Shown: positions 33,625-41,888, counted from the first letter of the stretch. The stretch is DNA of 64,000 bases from UBA5794 sp964196275 (GCA_964196275.1 CAXMSN010000067.1:1-64000); one strand, 5' to 3'. The notes: generated by a model not told the origin, from the sequence alone. A program made the numbers and translations.

Positions 33625-33981
33625 TTACCCACTGTGTTCGTGCACAGAATCGGCATCTGCGTGCTCGATGAGGACCGCCATCTGCTCGCCGTATGCACCC
33701 GCTTCGAAGGTCACGACAACGCGCTGACCGGTGACGACGTGATCTCGAAGGTGTGAAAGCGGACCACCGTAGAACAGGAGCCCGGGCGTCGGCTTGAAGA
33801 AGTGGCTCTTGCCTTCTGAGTCCATGATGACAAGGGACACAACAGCCGTCAGATCGCCGGTGACCTCGGTCACGATGCCTTCAACGGCGTTCGGCTCAAC
33901 CGAATCGTCGGATGCGCAACCAGACACGATCAAGAGGGCCGCGATCACGCCGAACAGAAGCGTCACCCTTCGGTAGCTCAC
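33625..33981 (-). CDS. Small lipoprotein, unknown
   Basis: The 118-residue product has a signal peptide ending in LLIVSGCASDD (lipobox) and a small beta domain (VEGIVTEVTGDLTAVVSLVIMDSEGKSHFFKPTPGLLF) that looks like an OB- or CcmE-like barrel. GTG at 33981 gives the cleanest n-region (VSYRRVTLLFG). A GTG at 33966 and an ATG at 34017 are also in frame. It follows the thioredoxin-like lipoprotein gene directly and probably shares its transcript. Confidence 0.68.
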   Translation of the reverse strand: MSYRRVTLLFGVIAALLIVSGCASDDSVEPNAVEGIVTEVTGDLTAVVSLVIMDSEGKSHFFKPTPGLLFYGGPLSHLRDHVVTGQRVVVTFEAGAYGEQMAVLIEHADADSVHEHSG

Positions 33982-33982
33982 T

Positions 33983-34834
33983 TCACGAATCGGCAAGGAT
34001 CGCCTCAAGCTCTCCATCACCAAGCACGCCTTCGATCCTGGCGATGACAACACCATCCTCATCCATCACGAAGATCCACGGCTCAGACGGGAGGCCGAAC
34101 TCCACAACGGCGGGAACGAGGTGGTCTACATCGGGGGCGAAGCCCTCTTCGTTGAAACCTTCGTACACCTCGATATGGATGAAATTGACGTCGGAGGTCG
34201 TGGCCAGGATCTCCTTCGCTTGGTTCACGAGAGGGCCACACGTCGCAGACACGCAGTACGCGGGCGTCGCGAACAGCACGACCGTTTTCTGGCCGTTCTC
34301 CAGCAGGTCGTCGAGCGATGACTCGTACAGCACTGGCAGCGGTTCCGCATCTGTCGTGAGGTCCTCGATCGGTCGATCAGCCAGGGTTGGCGTCTTCACC
34401 CTTGGCGCCGGTTCCCCTATCGCAACGGTCTGCGGCTCAGCTTGGACATCGATCAGGAAGGGCTCGGTGTCTTCCCCCGTCGAGATCGTGAAGTCGATCT
34501 CCCATAGACCGGCACGATCGAACGGGACGTAGGCGCGATACAGACCGATGGATCCAGGGACGATCCACGTGAAGATCGCATCGGCCTTGATCTTGTTGTC
34601 CGGCGCCTCGAGTGAATGGGCCACGAGCGACACGCTCTCCTCAGGCGATCCACGGCGAGTCCCATTGATCTCGTTGACCCCGAACAGCAGCCGATCGTCG
34701 CCGACGGCGGGATCAGTGGACGCCCGGATACCGATGAGAACGTCTCCACTTTGCGGCTGTGCAGGCTGATCGTCAGACGAACATGAGGCGAGAACGAAGG
34801 CAAATGCAAGACCTGCGGCGACGATGCGTTTCAT
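33983..34834 (-). CDS. Thioredoxin-fold lipoprotein with CX4C motif
   Basis: The 283-residue product has a lipobox (FVLASCSSDD), a beta-sandwich-like N-terminal half (VNEINGTRRGSPEESVSLVAH, GLYRAYVPFDRAGLWEIDFTI), and a thioredoxin-like C-terminal half. That half carries KTVVLFATPAYCVSATCGPLVNQAKEI and the cis-Pro strand GLPSEPWIFVMDEDG. The active-site pair is Cys-x4-Cys, longer than CxxC of TlpA or CxxxC of Sco1. It could move electrons to extracytoplasmic thiols or chaperone copper; neither can be shown here. ATG at 34834. Confidence 0.8.
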   Translation of the reverse strand: MKRIVAAGLAFAFVLASCSSDDQPAQPQSGDVLIGIRASTDPAVGDDRLLFGVNEINGTRRGSPEESVSLVAHSLEAPDNKIKADAIFTWIVPGSIGLYRAYVPFDRAGLWEIDFTISTGEDTEPFLIDVQAEPQTVAIGEPAPRVKTPTLADRPIEDLTTDAEPLPVLYESSLDDLLENGQKTVVLFATPAYCVSATCGPLVNQAKEILATTSDVNFIHIEVYEGFNEEGFAPDVDHLVPAVVEFGLPSEPWIFVMDEDGVVIARIEGVLGDGELEAILADS

Positions 34835-34897
34835 GGCGAGAACGGTAGGTGCCGGCGCTACATACGACACATCACACCCCTACATGTCGCCCGTCGG

Positions 34898-35473
34898 TTA
34901 TGGGGCCGCTGAGCTGTCCGATCCGAACGAATTCCAGACGTCCGATACGGCATCGATGAACTCGCCGCCAGCCCACACCAACAGCAGAAAGAAGAGAAGG
35001 AGAACCAACGCGGTGCCGATACCTCGGACCCACCCGATCCACGACTCCTTCTCGGCAAAGATCGAGTTCCACATCTCGCCGACAAGTCCGATGCGTGGCT
35101 CTCTCTCCGGCTTAACGGCTGGGACGACCGGGGTCTCTTGAGAGGTGGCAACCGGTTGCTCGACGGTGGTGAACTTCTTCTCCTCGACGTCGTCCACCAC
35201 GGATACGTTCGCGTCCGCCAGATCTGGCCTCCGTTCCTCCAACGCAGAAACATCCACATCGAGTGCGGCTGCCAATTGCGGGACCACCGCCGTTGCCGGG
35301 GCTACCTCGTCACGCTCCCATCTCCTCACCGACGACGGTGATCGGCCGATGGTCGCGGCGAGTTGGCCGAGCGACAGTCCCTGCTGGAGTCTCGACTCGC
35401 GGATGAACCGGCCCATGGAGGTTGCTTCGTTCATGAGACGCAGGATATCCGCAATCTCCAGTTCGGCAGGCAC
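34898..35473 (-). CDS. RodZ-like XRE helix-turn-helix protein with membrane helix
   Basis: The 191-residue protein has an N-terminal XRE DNA-binding domain (MGRFIRESRLQQGLSLGQLAATIGRSPSSVRRWERDEVAPA), an acidic linker and a single C-terminal membrane helix (GTALVLLLFFLLLVWAGGEF). The order HTH-linker-TM resembles RodZ, but the external domain is only about 25 residues, so the name is tentative. GTG at 35473 is preceded by AGGGGA. It is divergent from fadD with a 39-bp gap. Confidence 0.75.
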   Translation of the reverse strand: MPAELEIADILRLMNEATSMGRFIRESRLQQGLSLGQLAATIGRSPSSVRRWERDEVAPATAVVPQLAAALDVDVSALEERRPDLADANVSVVDDVEEKKFTTVEQPVATSQETPVVPAVKPEREPRIGLVGEMWNSIFAEKESWIGWVRGIGTALVLLLFFLLLVWAGGEFIDAVSDVWNSFGSDSSAAP

Positions 35474-35512
35474 CGACTTCCCCTAATGTGATACCAACAC
35501 GAAAGGATCCCC

Positions 35513-37336
35513 ATGCCAGCTGATGTCTCAACACTCGCGGAGCTGTACTCACAGAGCGTCGCCGCCTTCCCTGATAATCCTCTTTTCGGAAACCGCACGC
35601 CTGACGGGACATGGGAGTGGATGAGCTATCGCGAGTTCGGCGAAGCGATCGACAAGGCTCGCGGCGGACTCCAATCGCTTGGTGTCACCAATGGTGACCG
35701 CGTCGCGATCATCTCGGACAACAGGACCGAATGGGCCGTTGGCGCATATGCCGCATACAGCCTCGGCGCCGCCTGGGTGCCGATGTACGAAGCCCAAACG
35801 CAGAAGGACTGGAAGTTCATCCTCAAGGATTCAGGCGCCAAGGTCCTGTTCGTAGCAACAGACGGTATCCGTGCCCAGATCGAAGAGATCCAGGGCGAGA
35901 TCGAGTCGCTTGAGTCGGTCATCGTGATCGACGATCCGGCTGGAGGCAAGGCGATCGATTACACCGAGCTCCTCGCCCGTGGTGCGGCCAACCCTGCTGG
36001 TTCAGCCGTTGTGAAGCCGAACGATCTGGCCGGACTCATCTACACGTCAGGTACCACCGGGAATCCCAAGGGCGTGATGCTGTCCCATGCGAACATCACC
36101 TCGAACCTCAATGCGCTGTCGGTGATCTTCCCTCTTGAGGAAGAAGACCGCTCCGCATCGTTCCTCCCATGGGCACACTCGTTCGGTCAGACCGTTGAAC
36201 TGCATGCACTCATCTTCTTCGGCTCATCGACCGGGTTGACAAGCGCAAGGACGCTCATCCGTGACATGCCTGAGATTCACCCGACCATCCTCGTGGCCGT
36301 GCCGACGGTCTTCAACAAGGTCTACGACGGCCTGCAGAAGATGATGGAGGAGAAAGGCGGGATCACGAAGAAGCTCTTCGACGCAGCCATCGCCAATGCG
36401 CACAAGCGCAATGAGATGACCCAAAGGGGTGCCAAGAGCAAGCTCGTGGATATGAAGCACAACCTGTTCGACTCGCTGGTCTTCTCGAAGGTCAGAGCGA
36501 GCTTCGGCGGCAAGGTGCGCTACGCGTTCTCTGGTGGCGCAGCCATCTCGACAGAGGTTGCCGAGTTGATCTCAGCCGTGGGAATCACGGTGTATGAGGG
36601 CTACGGGCTTACCGAGACAAGCCCGATCGTGACCTGCAACATCAAGCAAGCACGACGGATCGGCTCTGTCGGCCGTGCGATCCCCGGCGTGACAGTGACC
36701 ATCGATACCGAGGTCACCGGCGACAAGGAGATCGGTGAGATCGTCGTCCACGGGCCAAACGTCATGGTGGGCTACTACCACCTGCCTGAGGCCAACGACG
36801 AGGTCTTCACCCACGATCGCGGCTTCCGAACGGGCGACCTTGGGCATGTCGATGCGGATGGCTACCTGTACATCCGTGGGCGCATCAAGGAGCAGTACAA
36901 GCTTGAGAATGGCAAGTACGTCGTGCCGTCACCGATCGAGGAGATCCTGACGCTGTCGGGCTACATCCTCCAGGTCATGGTCTACGGCGAACAGCGACCC
37001 CACAACGTGGCGGTGATCATCCCCGACTTCGACTACCTCGGGAAATGGGCAGCGGAGAACGGAGTCGATGCATCCGACCCTGAGGCGCTGATCGCAGACG
37101 ACCGGGTGATCGAACTGTTCAAGACCGAGGTCAACCGTGCGCAGAGCGACATCAAACACTATGAGCGGATCAGAGACTTCATCCTTGCCACCGAAGAGTG
37201 GACACCGGAGAACGGCATGCTCACGCCGTCATTGAAGATCAAGCGGCGGACACTCATGGCCCAGTTCGGCGAAGGGATCAACGAGCTGTACGCCGGCGAC
37301 GATCCTCTGCTCGGCAGGGACACACAGACGAAGTAG
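35513..37336 (+). CDS. fadD: Long-chain acyl-CoA synthetase (FadD/ACSL type)
   Basis: The 607-residue AMP-forming ligase has the P-loop LIYTSGTTGNPKGVMLSHANI (near residue 180), the adenine motif YEGYGLTETSPIVTCN and FRTGDLGHVDADGYLYIRGR with the ribose Asp. The C-terminal hinge and Lys region (KLENGKYVVPSPIEEIL) is eukaryotic-ACSL-like. It activates long-chain fatty acids to acyl-CoA for degradation or lipid synthesis. AGGA lies before the ATG. The gene ends 10 bp before a strong terminator hairpin. Confidence 0.92.
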   Translation: MPADVSTLAELYSQSVAAFPDNPLFGNRTPDGTWEWMSYREFGEAIDKARGGLQSLGVTNGDRVAIISDNRTEWAVGAYAAYSLGAAWVPMYEAQTQKDWKFILKDSGAKVLFVATDGIRAQIEEIQGEIESLESVIVIDDPAGGKAIDYTELLARGAANPAGSAVVKPNDLAGLIYTSGTTGNPKGVMLSHANITSNLNALSVIFPLEEEDRSASFLPWAHSFGQTVELHALIFFGSSTGLTSARTLIRDMPEIHPTILVAVPTVFNKVYDGLQKMMEEKGGITKKLFDAAIANAHKRNEMTQRGAKSKLVDMKHNLFDSLVFSKVRASFGGKVRYAFSGGAAISTEVAELISAVGITVYEGYGLTETSPIVTCNIKQARRIGSVGRAIPGVTVTIDTEVTGDKEIGEIVVHGPNVMVGYYHLPEANDEVFTHDRGFRTGDLGHVDADGYLYIRGRIKEQYKLENGKYVVPSPIEEILTLSGYILQVMVYGEQRPHNVAVIIPDFDYLGKWAAENGVDASDPEALIADDRVIELFKTEVNRAQSDIKHYERIRDFILATEEWTPENGMLTPSLKIKRRTLMAQFGEGINELYAGDDPLLGRDTQTK

Positions 37337-37346
37337 AGGCAGAGAA

Positions 37347-37393
37347 CCAAAACGACAGCGGGGCCGCATATCGCGGCCCCGCTGTCGTTTTGG
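37347..37393. terminator. Bidirectional 21-bp inverted-repeat terminator
   Basis: Perfect 21-bp arms (37347-37367 and 37373-37393) enclose the loop ATATC, with AAAACGACAG...CTGTCGTTTT at the ends giving A/T tracts on both sides. It ends fadD transcripts on the plus strand and tRNA-Sec transcripts on the minus strand; its right arm covers the encoded CCA end of the tRNA. Confidence 0.9.
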
Positions 37394-37485
37394 CGGAGGC
37401 GGACGGGAATCGAACCCGCCAGGGAACTTTCGCCCCCTCGTCGGTTTTGAAGACCGCGACGTCCACCAGGCACGCAATCGCCTCC
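37391..37485 (-). tRNA. selC: tRNA-Sec (anticodon UCA)
   Basis: On the minus strand the acceptor GGAGGCG pairs with CGCCTCC, followed by discriminator G and an encoded CCA. The anticodon stem CGGT/ACCG holds the loop CTTCAAA, so the anticodon is UCA and reads UGA. A long variable arm (around GAGGGGGCGAAAGTTCCCT) and total length of 95 nt with CCA fit tRNA-Sec, which is longer than other tRNAs. The T arm has TTCGATT. This is the adaptor for the UGA codons in selD and the MerB-like gene. Confidence 0.95.
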
Positions 37486-37517
37486 ACGAGCAAGGGTACT
37501 TCGCATAGGATTGATGC

Positions 37518-37949
37518 ATGACTCGCACCTTCCAAGTGACGTTCGATGCGCACGACCCGGCCGCACTCGCGGCCTTTTGGGCCAAGGCGCTGGGATACGA
37601 CGTTGAGCCTCCTCCGGACGGATTCGAGACATGGGCGGACTATGCCGACGAGATCGGGCTGCCCATGGAGGATCGCAACAGCCTCGCCGCCGCCATCGAC
37701 CCAAGTGGCGATGGCCCGAGGCTCCTGTTCCAGATGGTCCCTGAGTCGAAGGTCTCCAAGAACCGTGTCCATCTCGATATTGATGTCGCAGATCCCACTG
37801 CCGCGGCTGAACATCGTGAGGCAGCAATCGATGCCGAAGTCACGCGGCTCGTGGCCCTCGGAGCAACCAAGATCGCTGTCCACGGGAGCGAGCATCAGAC
37901 GTGGACGGTGATGCAGGACCCCGAGGGCAATGAGTTCTGCGTCCAGTAA
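37518..37949 (+). CDS. VOC-family (glyoxalase-like) protein
   Basis: The 143-residue protein has two beta-alpha-beta-beta-beta modules: FQVTFDAHDPAALAAFWAKALGYDVEP and NRVHLDIDVADPTAAAEHREAA, ending in WTVMQDPEGNEFCVQ. That last strand is the usual closing strand of glyoxalase/bleomycin-resistance folds. Metal ligands are plausible but not certain. The substrate is unknown. The ATG lies 32 bp upstream of the tRNA-Sec 5' end, so both use the same small promoter gap. Confidence 0.82.
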   Translation: MTRTFQVTFDAHDPAALAAFWAKALGYDVEPPPDGFETWADYADEIGLPMEDRNSLAAAIDPSGDGPRLLFQMVPESKVSKNRVHLDIDVADPTAAAEHREAAIDAEVTRLVALGATKIAVHGSEHQTWTVMQDPEGNEFCVQ

Positions 37950-38020
37950 CAAGGGTTGTATGGAGTGGCGTCTCACTCTCACTATGCTCCATCGGACTAC
38001 TCGCGAACGCAGGGAAGAGC

Positions 38021-38329
38021 ATGGCTGACGCAACGTTGATGGTGTGGATCGATCAGGATCTGTGCACCGGTGATGGAATCTGTGAAGAGATCGCACCCGA
38101 CGTATTCCAAGCACGCGACGACGGCCTGTGGGTCGTCAAGGAAGCCGCTTCTGTGTGGGGCGCCGACATCGTCTTCGATGGCGAGCAAGCGCCAGACGGA
38201 AGCCGCGGCGTTGCCCGGGTTCCCGATGACCAGCTCGACATCGTTGTCGAAGCGGCCGAGGAATGCCCCGGCGAGTGCATCATGATCGAGCCGTTCGACC
38301 AGGACACGTTCGCCAAGCGCGGCGGCTGA
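38021..38329 (+). CDS. Ferredoxin, 3Fe-4S/4Fe-4S small type
   Basis: The 102-residue protein has VWIDQDLCTGDGICEEIAPDVF at the start and EECPGECIMIE near the end. Together these give the Cys set of P450-type ferredoxins (C-x5-C and C-x3-C with Pro). An insert of about 30 residues between the halves makes it longer than the usual 63-70 residues. It would carry electrons to a monooxygenase; no P450 gene lies nearby. AGGGAAG precedes the ATG. Confidence 0.88.
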   Translation: MADATLMVWIDQDLCTGDGICEEIAPDVFQARDDGLWVVKEAASVWGADIVFDGEQAPDGSRGVARVPDDQLDIVVEAAEECPGECIMIEPFDQDTFAKRGG

Positions 38330-38335
38330 GAACGA

Positions 38336-39415
38336 TCAGGTCTCGGGTGGCGGCGCTCTCCGCTGCGACTCGTCTGCCTTATGGATCGCCCCATGGATGG
38401 CCCTGTGGTGACTTCTACAGAGCAGACGCGTGTTGTCAAGTGACGTCGACCCACCGTTCGCCCAGTGGATGATGTGGTGGGCATCACACCACGACGCCGG
38501 TGCCGTGCACCCGGTCCATGTGCACCCACCATCCCGCATCTCGAGAGCCCGTCTGAGTGACGGCGGGATCGTCCGCACCCGCCTGCCGACGTCGATCGGC
38601 TGAGATTCGGAGTCGATGAGCATGCGGACGACGCCAGCATCGCACAGCATGCGTTTGATGGCTTCCAGGTCAACCGGGGATCCGTCGATCTCGGAAAGTC
38701 GTTGTCTGTCACCCACGAGCGTTGCGTAATCGATGGTGATCGTTGCATGCGGCTTCTCGCCACCCGATGTCCTCACCGACTGATTGTGGTCCAGCCAGAA
38801 CCGGCAGATATCCACCAGAGCGTCAGCCCGACGCTGTCTCGGCGAGCGTGACTCAGCTGCATCGATGTTGGATGCGTGAACGAGGGAGTTCAGCGCTGTA
38901 TCAATGAAGTGGCCACCTTCAGGTGCAAACGTGCCCTTGGTCGCCCATAGGCCCTCGAACGTCTGATCGTGGTGGAACCCGCGGAGCGCCTCGAGCTTCT
39001 TGGCGTCAGCGAGTGCATCGTCATAGTTGACCTGCTGTTCCCAGTGACCGATGGCCCGTCTCAGATCCTTGAGAGAGAGATATGTGGCGGTGTCTGCGAA
39101 CACCTGCTCATGGATGGCGAATTCATCTGGGTAGCGATCCCTCGCTTGGCTGAGAAGTTGCACAGATCGCGACGGAACCTTTCCGTTGAGTGCGTTCCTC
39201 GTCACCGTTGGCATGTGGGAGAGGGCTCGTGCCACCTTGAGGGTTCCCGACGCCTCGCCCGACGACATGTAGCAGCGCTGCATCAACCAATTCGTCGTGG
39301 AGATCCGATGGTCCAGCACGGGTAACGCCCGGTCGTCGAGTTCCTTGACATGGATGGCAAGGAGAGCCGACACGGCATCGATGTGCTGCTTGAGACCGAC
39401 GACCGCCTGCTTCAA
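38336..39415 (-). CDS. DUF222/HNH endonuclease-like (13E12 family) protein, 5' end frameshifted
   Basis: The 359-residue frame carries the DUF222 helical region and a C-terminal HNH domain (CTWTGCTAPASWCDAHHIIHWANGGSTSLDNTRLLCRSHHRAIH) with the HH catalytic pair and zinc Cys. The true N terminus is probably the ATG at 39537 (MTNQNLAPCRAMVSIEDGE...). A 14-bp tandem duplication at 39437-39464 shifts that frame into a stop, whereas removing one unit joins it to this frame. The remaining frame could begin at the TTG at 39415. A perfect LexA box lies just upstream. 13E12-family genes are multi-copy, SOS-linked genes of actinobacteria with unclear roles. Confidence 0.8.
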   Translation of the reverse strand: MKQAVVGLKQHIDAVSALLAIHVKELDDRALPVLDHRISTTNWLMQRCYMSSGEASGTLKVARALSHMPTVTRNALNGKVPSRSVQLLSQARDRYPDEFAIHEQVFADTATYLSLKDLRRAIGHWEQQVNYDDALADAKKLEALRGFHHDQTFEGLWATKGTFAPEGGHFIDTALNSLVHASNIDAAESRSPRQRRADALVDICRFWLDHNQSVRTSGGEKPHATITIDYATLVGDRQRLSEIDGSPVDLEAIKRMLCDAGVVRMLIDSESQPIDVGRRVRTIPPSLRRALEMRDGGCTWTGCTAPASWCDAHHIIHWANGGSTSLDNTRLLCRSHHRAIHGAIHKADESQRRAPPPET

Positions 39416-39436
39416 CGCCTCATTGGGCAGACGATC

Positions 39437-39464
39437 GACGTGCTCTTGTAGACGTGCTCTTGTA
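39437..39464. repeat. 14-bp tandem duplication causing a frameshift
   Basis: GACGTGCTCTTGTA occurs twice in direct succession (39437-39450 and 39451-39464) within the 5' part of the DUF222/HNH gene. The extra 14 bp moves the reading frame by two bases. Confidence 0.9.
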
Positions 39465-39548
39465 TCTGTGTGGCGAGTGGCTCGCCGTCCTCAATCGAGA
39501 CCATCGCCCGGCATGGAGCCAAGTTCTGGTTTGTCATCTCACTATGGT

Positions 39549-39566
39549 ATCGAACATATGTTCGAT
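39549..39566. promoter_or_regulatory. LexA (SOS) box
   Basis: ATCGAACATATGTTCGAT is a perfect 18-bp palindrome containing CGAAC-N4-GTTCG, the LexA consensus of Gram-positive and actinobacterial genomes. It lies 12 bp before the proposed ATG of the DUF222/HNH gene on the minus strand, which predicts DNA-damage induction. Confidence 0.85.
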
Positions 39567-39689
39567 TGTCAAGGCGGTACTTGCACCAGCTCCCTGTACG
39601 CCATCGGCCTCGATAGATCGCACGCCCGCCATGTCCCTCGCGTATGCTTGAGCCGCCGCGGTGACGCGGGATGGGAAGGAAGACGCCTC

Positions 39690-40529
39690 TTGGAACCAGT
39701 CATAGCTGAACCACAGGCCCGAGAGCGCTCCTTCGTGCCACGACTGCCGTTCGACTCGTTCAGTGGCTTGGTACGGCACATCACGGCCGCTGGTCTCTCG
39801 GGATTGATCGCGGGCGTAATCGTTGGAGGAGTCGGCGGCCGCCTGTTCATGCGGATCGCAGGAGCGATCGCCAGTGACATCGCTCAGGGCAGATCTACCG
39901 AAGCGGGCTTCACGGTCGGCGAGGTTACCGCTGGCGGAACCATCGGGTTGATCATCTTCCTTGGGATCTTCAGTGGTCTTTTCGGTGCCGTGTTCTACGT
40001 GGCTCTCTTCCCATGGCTCACATGGTCAGGACGGTGGCGCGGCCTCGCCTTTGGAGTGACGATGTTCGCCGCGGTCAGCGCCACATCAGACCTGATGAAC
40101 CCCGACAACATCGACTTCTTCATCCTCAAGAACGAGCCGGTCTTGGTCGGCTTGATAGTCGCCCTGATCGTCGCATTCGGTCTGGTACTCGATGCGTCCT
40201 ACCGCGTCATCGACCGGCGGCTGCCACCGCCTGACGTCAACGTGAACATCGTCTATTACGTTCTTTCAGCGGTCGGGTTGACATTCGTCGGTTTTGCCTT
40301 GCTCGCCCTCTTCACCGATCCCTGCGACTGCGAGCCACCAAGAGGCGTCGCATGGTCGATGGTCGTTGTCCTGGCTGGCACAGCGGCGTTGTGGCTCTCC
40401 GTCCTGCTCACGTCGCCACCCAAATGGCTCGGTTGGGCATCCACAGTCATCGGCTATCTCGGCGCCGCTGGCGTGCTGGTATTCGGGCTGATCCGCGCCG
40501 TCTCTGATGCAGTGGATATCATCCGCTAG
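39690..40529 (+). CDS. Seven-TM membrane protein, unknown (tandem paralog 1)
   Basis: The 279-residue protein has about seven hydrophobic segments. Conserved stretches shared with the next gene include SGLVRHITAAGLSGLIAGV, GRLFMRIAGAIASDIAQGRSTEAGFTVGEVT, FYVALFPWL, DLMNPDNIDFFILKNEP and DCEPPRGVAWSM. I recognise no family. TTG at 39690 with GAAGGA eight bases upstream fits the start of the paralog. Confidence 0.7.
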   Translation: MEPVIAEPQARERSFVPRLPFDSFSGLVRHITAAGLSGLIAGVIVGGVGGRLFMRIAGAIASDIAQGRSTEAGFTVGEVTAGGTIGLIIFLGIFSGLFGAVFYVALFPWLTWSGRWRGLAFGVTMFAAVSATSDLMNPDNIDFFILKNEPVLVGLIVALIVAFGLVLDASYRVIDRRLPPPDVNVNIVYYVLSAVGLTFVGFALLALFTDPCDCEPPRGVAWSMVVVLAGTAALWLSVLLTSPPKWLGWASTVIGYLGAAGVLVFGLIRAVSDAVDIIR

Positions 40530-40598
40530 CCGGGACCGCACTACCCCTTCCATCGCAGATCTCACGATGTACGGTTGACAATGGAGAGGGAAGGCTTC

Positions 40599-41441
40599 GT
40601 GGAATCCGCACGCACCGAAACGGAGACGCCGAACGACCCGCGTGCGCCCAAAGCTCCGTTCACGACGTTTGCCGGCCTTACCCGCCACATCACGATCGCT
40701 GGGTTTGCTGGGCTGGTGGCCGGCATCACGGTTGCAGGACTCGGGAGCAGGCTGTTCATGCGGATGGCGAGTTTCATCGCTGACGACATCGCACAGGGCC
40801 GAACCACCGAGGCAGGCTTCACCGTCGGCGAGGTGACCTTCGGAGGAACGATCGAACTCATCATCTTCATCGGGCTGTTCTCCGGATTGCTCGCGGCTGT
40901 GTTCTACGTCGCTCTCTTTCCATGGCTGGCATGGGCTGGCCCAGCGCGCGGCGTCGCCTTCGGAATGCTGGGTTTCGCGGCCACGAGCGCCACGACCGAC
41001 CTCATGAACCCGGACAACATCGACTTTGTAATCCTCAAGAACGAGCCGATCGTCGTCGCGATGATTTTCGTTCTGTTCGTCGTCTTTGGTTCCGTCTTCG
41101 ACGCTGCGTACCGCGTCATCGATCGATACACGCCGGAGCCGGACCGCAACGTGAACGCCGTCTTCTACACGTTCGCCCTCATGGGCACCATGTTCGTACT
41201 CCTCGCCGCAGTCACACTCTTCACACGCGAAAGCTGCAACTGTGATCCGCCAATGGGCGTGGCATGGTCGATGCTCGTAGCCGCCATCGCCACGATCGCG
41301 TTGTGGGTCTCTGTGCTCATCGCAAGCTCGCCGAGACGGCTCGGGCGGGCATCCACAGTCGTCGGCTATCTCGGAACAGCCGGTGTGCTGATCTTCGGCC
41401 TGATCCGCGCACTCTCGGATGCCGCTGAGATCATCGGCTGA
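40599..41441 (+). CDS. Seven-TM membrane protein, unknown (tandem paralog 2)
   Basis: The 280-residue protein is a clear paralog of the gene before it, with the same order of segments and conserved DLMNPDNIDFVILKNEP, FYVALFPWL and NCDPPMGVAWSM. The two lie head to tail with a 69-bp gap. GTG at 40599 has GGGAAGG upstream and matches the position of the upstream gene's TTG; an ATG at 40581 is also in frame. Function unknown. Confidence 0.7.
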   Translation: MESARTETETPNDPRAPKAPFTTFAGLTRHITIAGFAGLVAGITVAGLGSRLFMRMASFIADDIAQGRTTEAGFTVGEVTFGGTIELIIFIGLFSGLLAAVFYVALFPWLAWAGPARGVAFGMLGFAATSATTDLMNPDNIDFVILKNEPIVVAMIFVLFVVFGSVFDAAYRVIDRYTPEPDRNVNAVFYTFALMGTMFVLLAAVTLFTRESCNCDPPMGVAWSMLVAAIATIALWVSVLIASSPRRLGRASTVVGYLGTAGVLIFGLIRALSDAAEIIG

Positions 41442-41456
41442 CAGCGTGTTCCCGAC

Positions 41457-41888
41457 TCAGCCTGTGATGTAGCTCTCCAGCTGCTCGATGAGGAACTCTT
41501 GCTCCTCGATCACCGCACGCACGACATCGCCGATCGAGATCACACCCAGAAGCTTCCCTTCGTCCACGACGGGGAGGTGACGAAATCGGTTGTCCGTCAT
41601 GAGCGCCATACACGCGCCAACCGTGTCTGAGGGAGTGACGGTGACAGGGTCGGGTGTCATGATCTCGGCCACATGTGTCTCTCGAGAACTCTTGTTCTGC
41701 AACACGACCTTGCGGGCGTAGTCACGCTCAGACACGATTCCAACGAGATCCCCGTCGGTCACCACGACGAGCGCACCGATGTTCTTGTCCGCAAGCATGG
41801 AGAGGGCATCGAACACCGACATGTCGCCAGGAACACTCCAGATGTCCTGACCCTTGAAGGCGAGAATGTTGCCAACCGTCTTCTGCAT
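41457..41888 (-). CDS. CBS-domain-pair protein
   Basis: The 143-residue protein is just two CBS domains: GQDIWSVPGDMSVFDALSMLADKNIGALVVVTDGDLVGIVSERDYARKV and ETHVAEIMTPDPVTVTPSDTVGACMALMTDNRFRHLPVVDEGKLLGVISIGDVV. Such proteins bind adenine nucleotides and regulate partners that cannot be named from this sequence. Convergent with the membrane paralogs. Confidence 0.88.
   Translation of the reverse strand: MQKTVGNILAFKGQDIWSVPGDMSVFDALSMLADKNIGALVVVTDGDLVGIVSERDYARKVVLQNKSSRETHVAEIMTPDPVTVTPSDTVGACMALMTDNRFRHLPVVDEGKLLGVISIGDVVRAVIEEQEFLIEQLESYITG

Noticed and set aside
37278..38114. Long minus-strand open frame across tRNA-Sec and the VOC gene
   Set aside because: It is antisense to two well-supported features and has no ribosome site or family motif; long antisense frames are common in this base composition.
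39491..39493. In-frame TGA before the DUF222/HNH frame as a third selenocysteine
   Set aside because: The 14-bp tandem duplication explains the broken frame, the residues around the TGA do not match the family, and the other frame reads as a proper N terminus.
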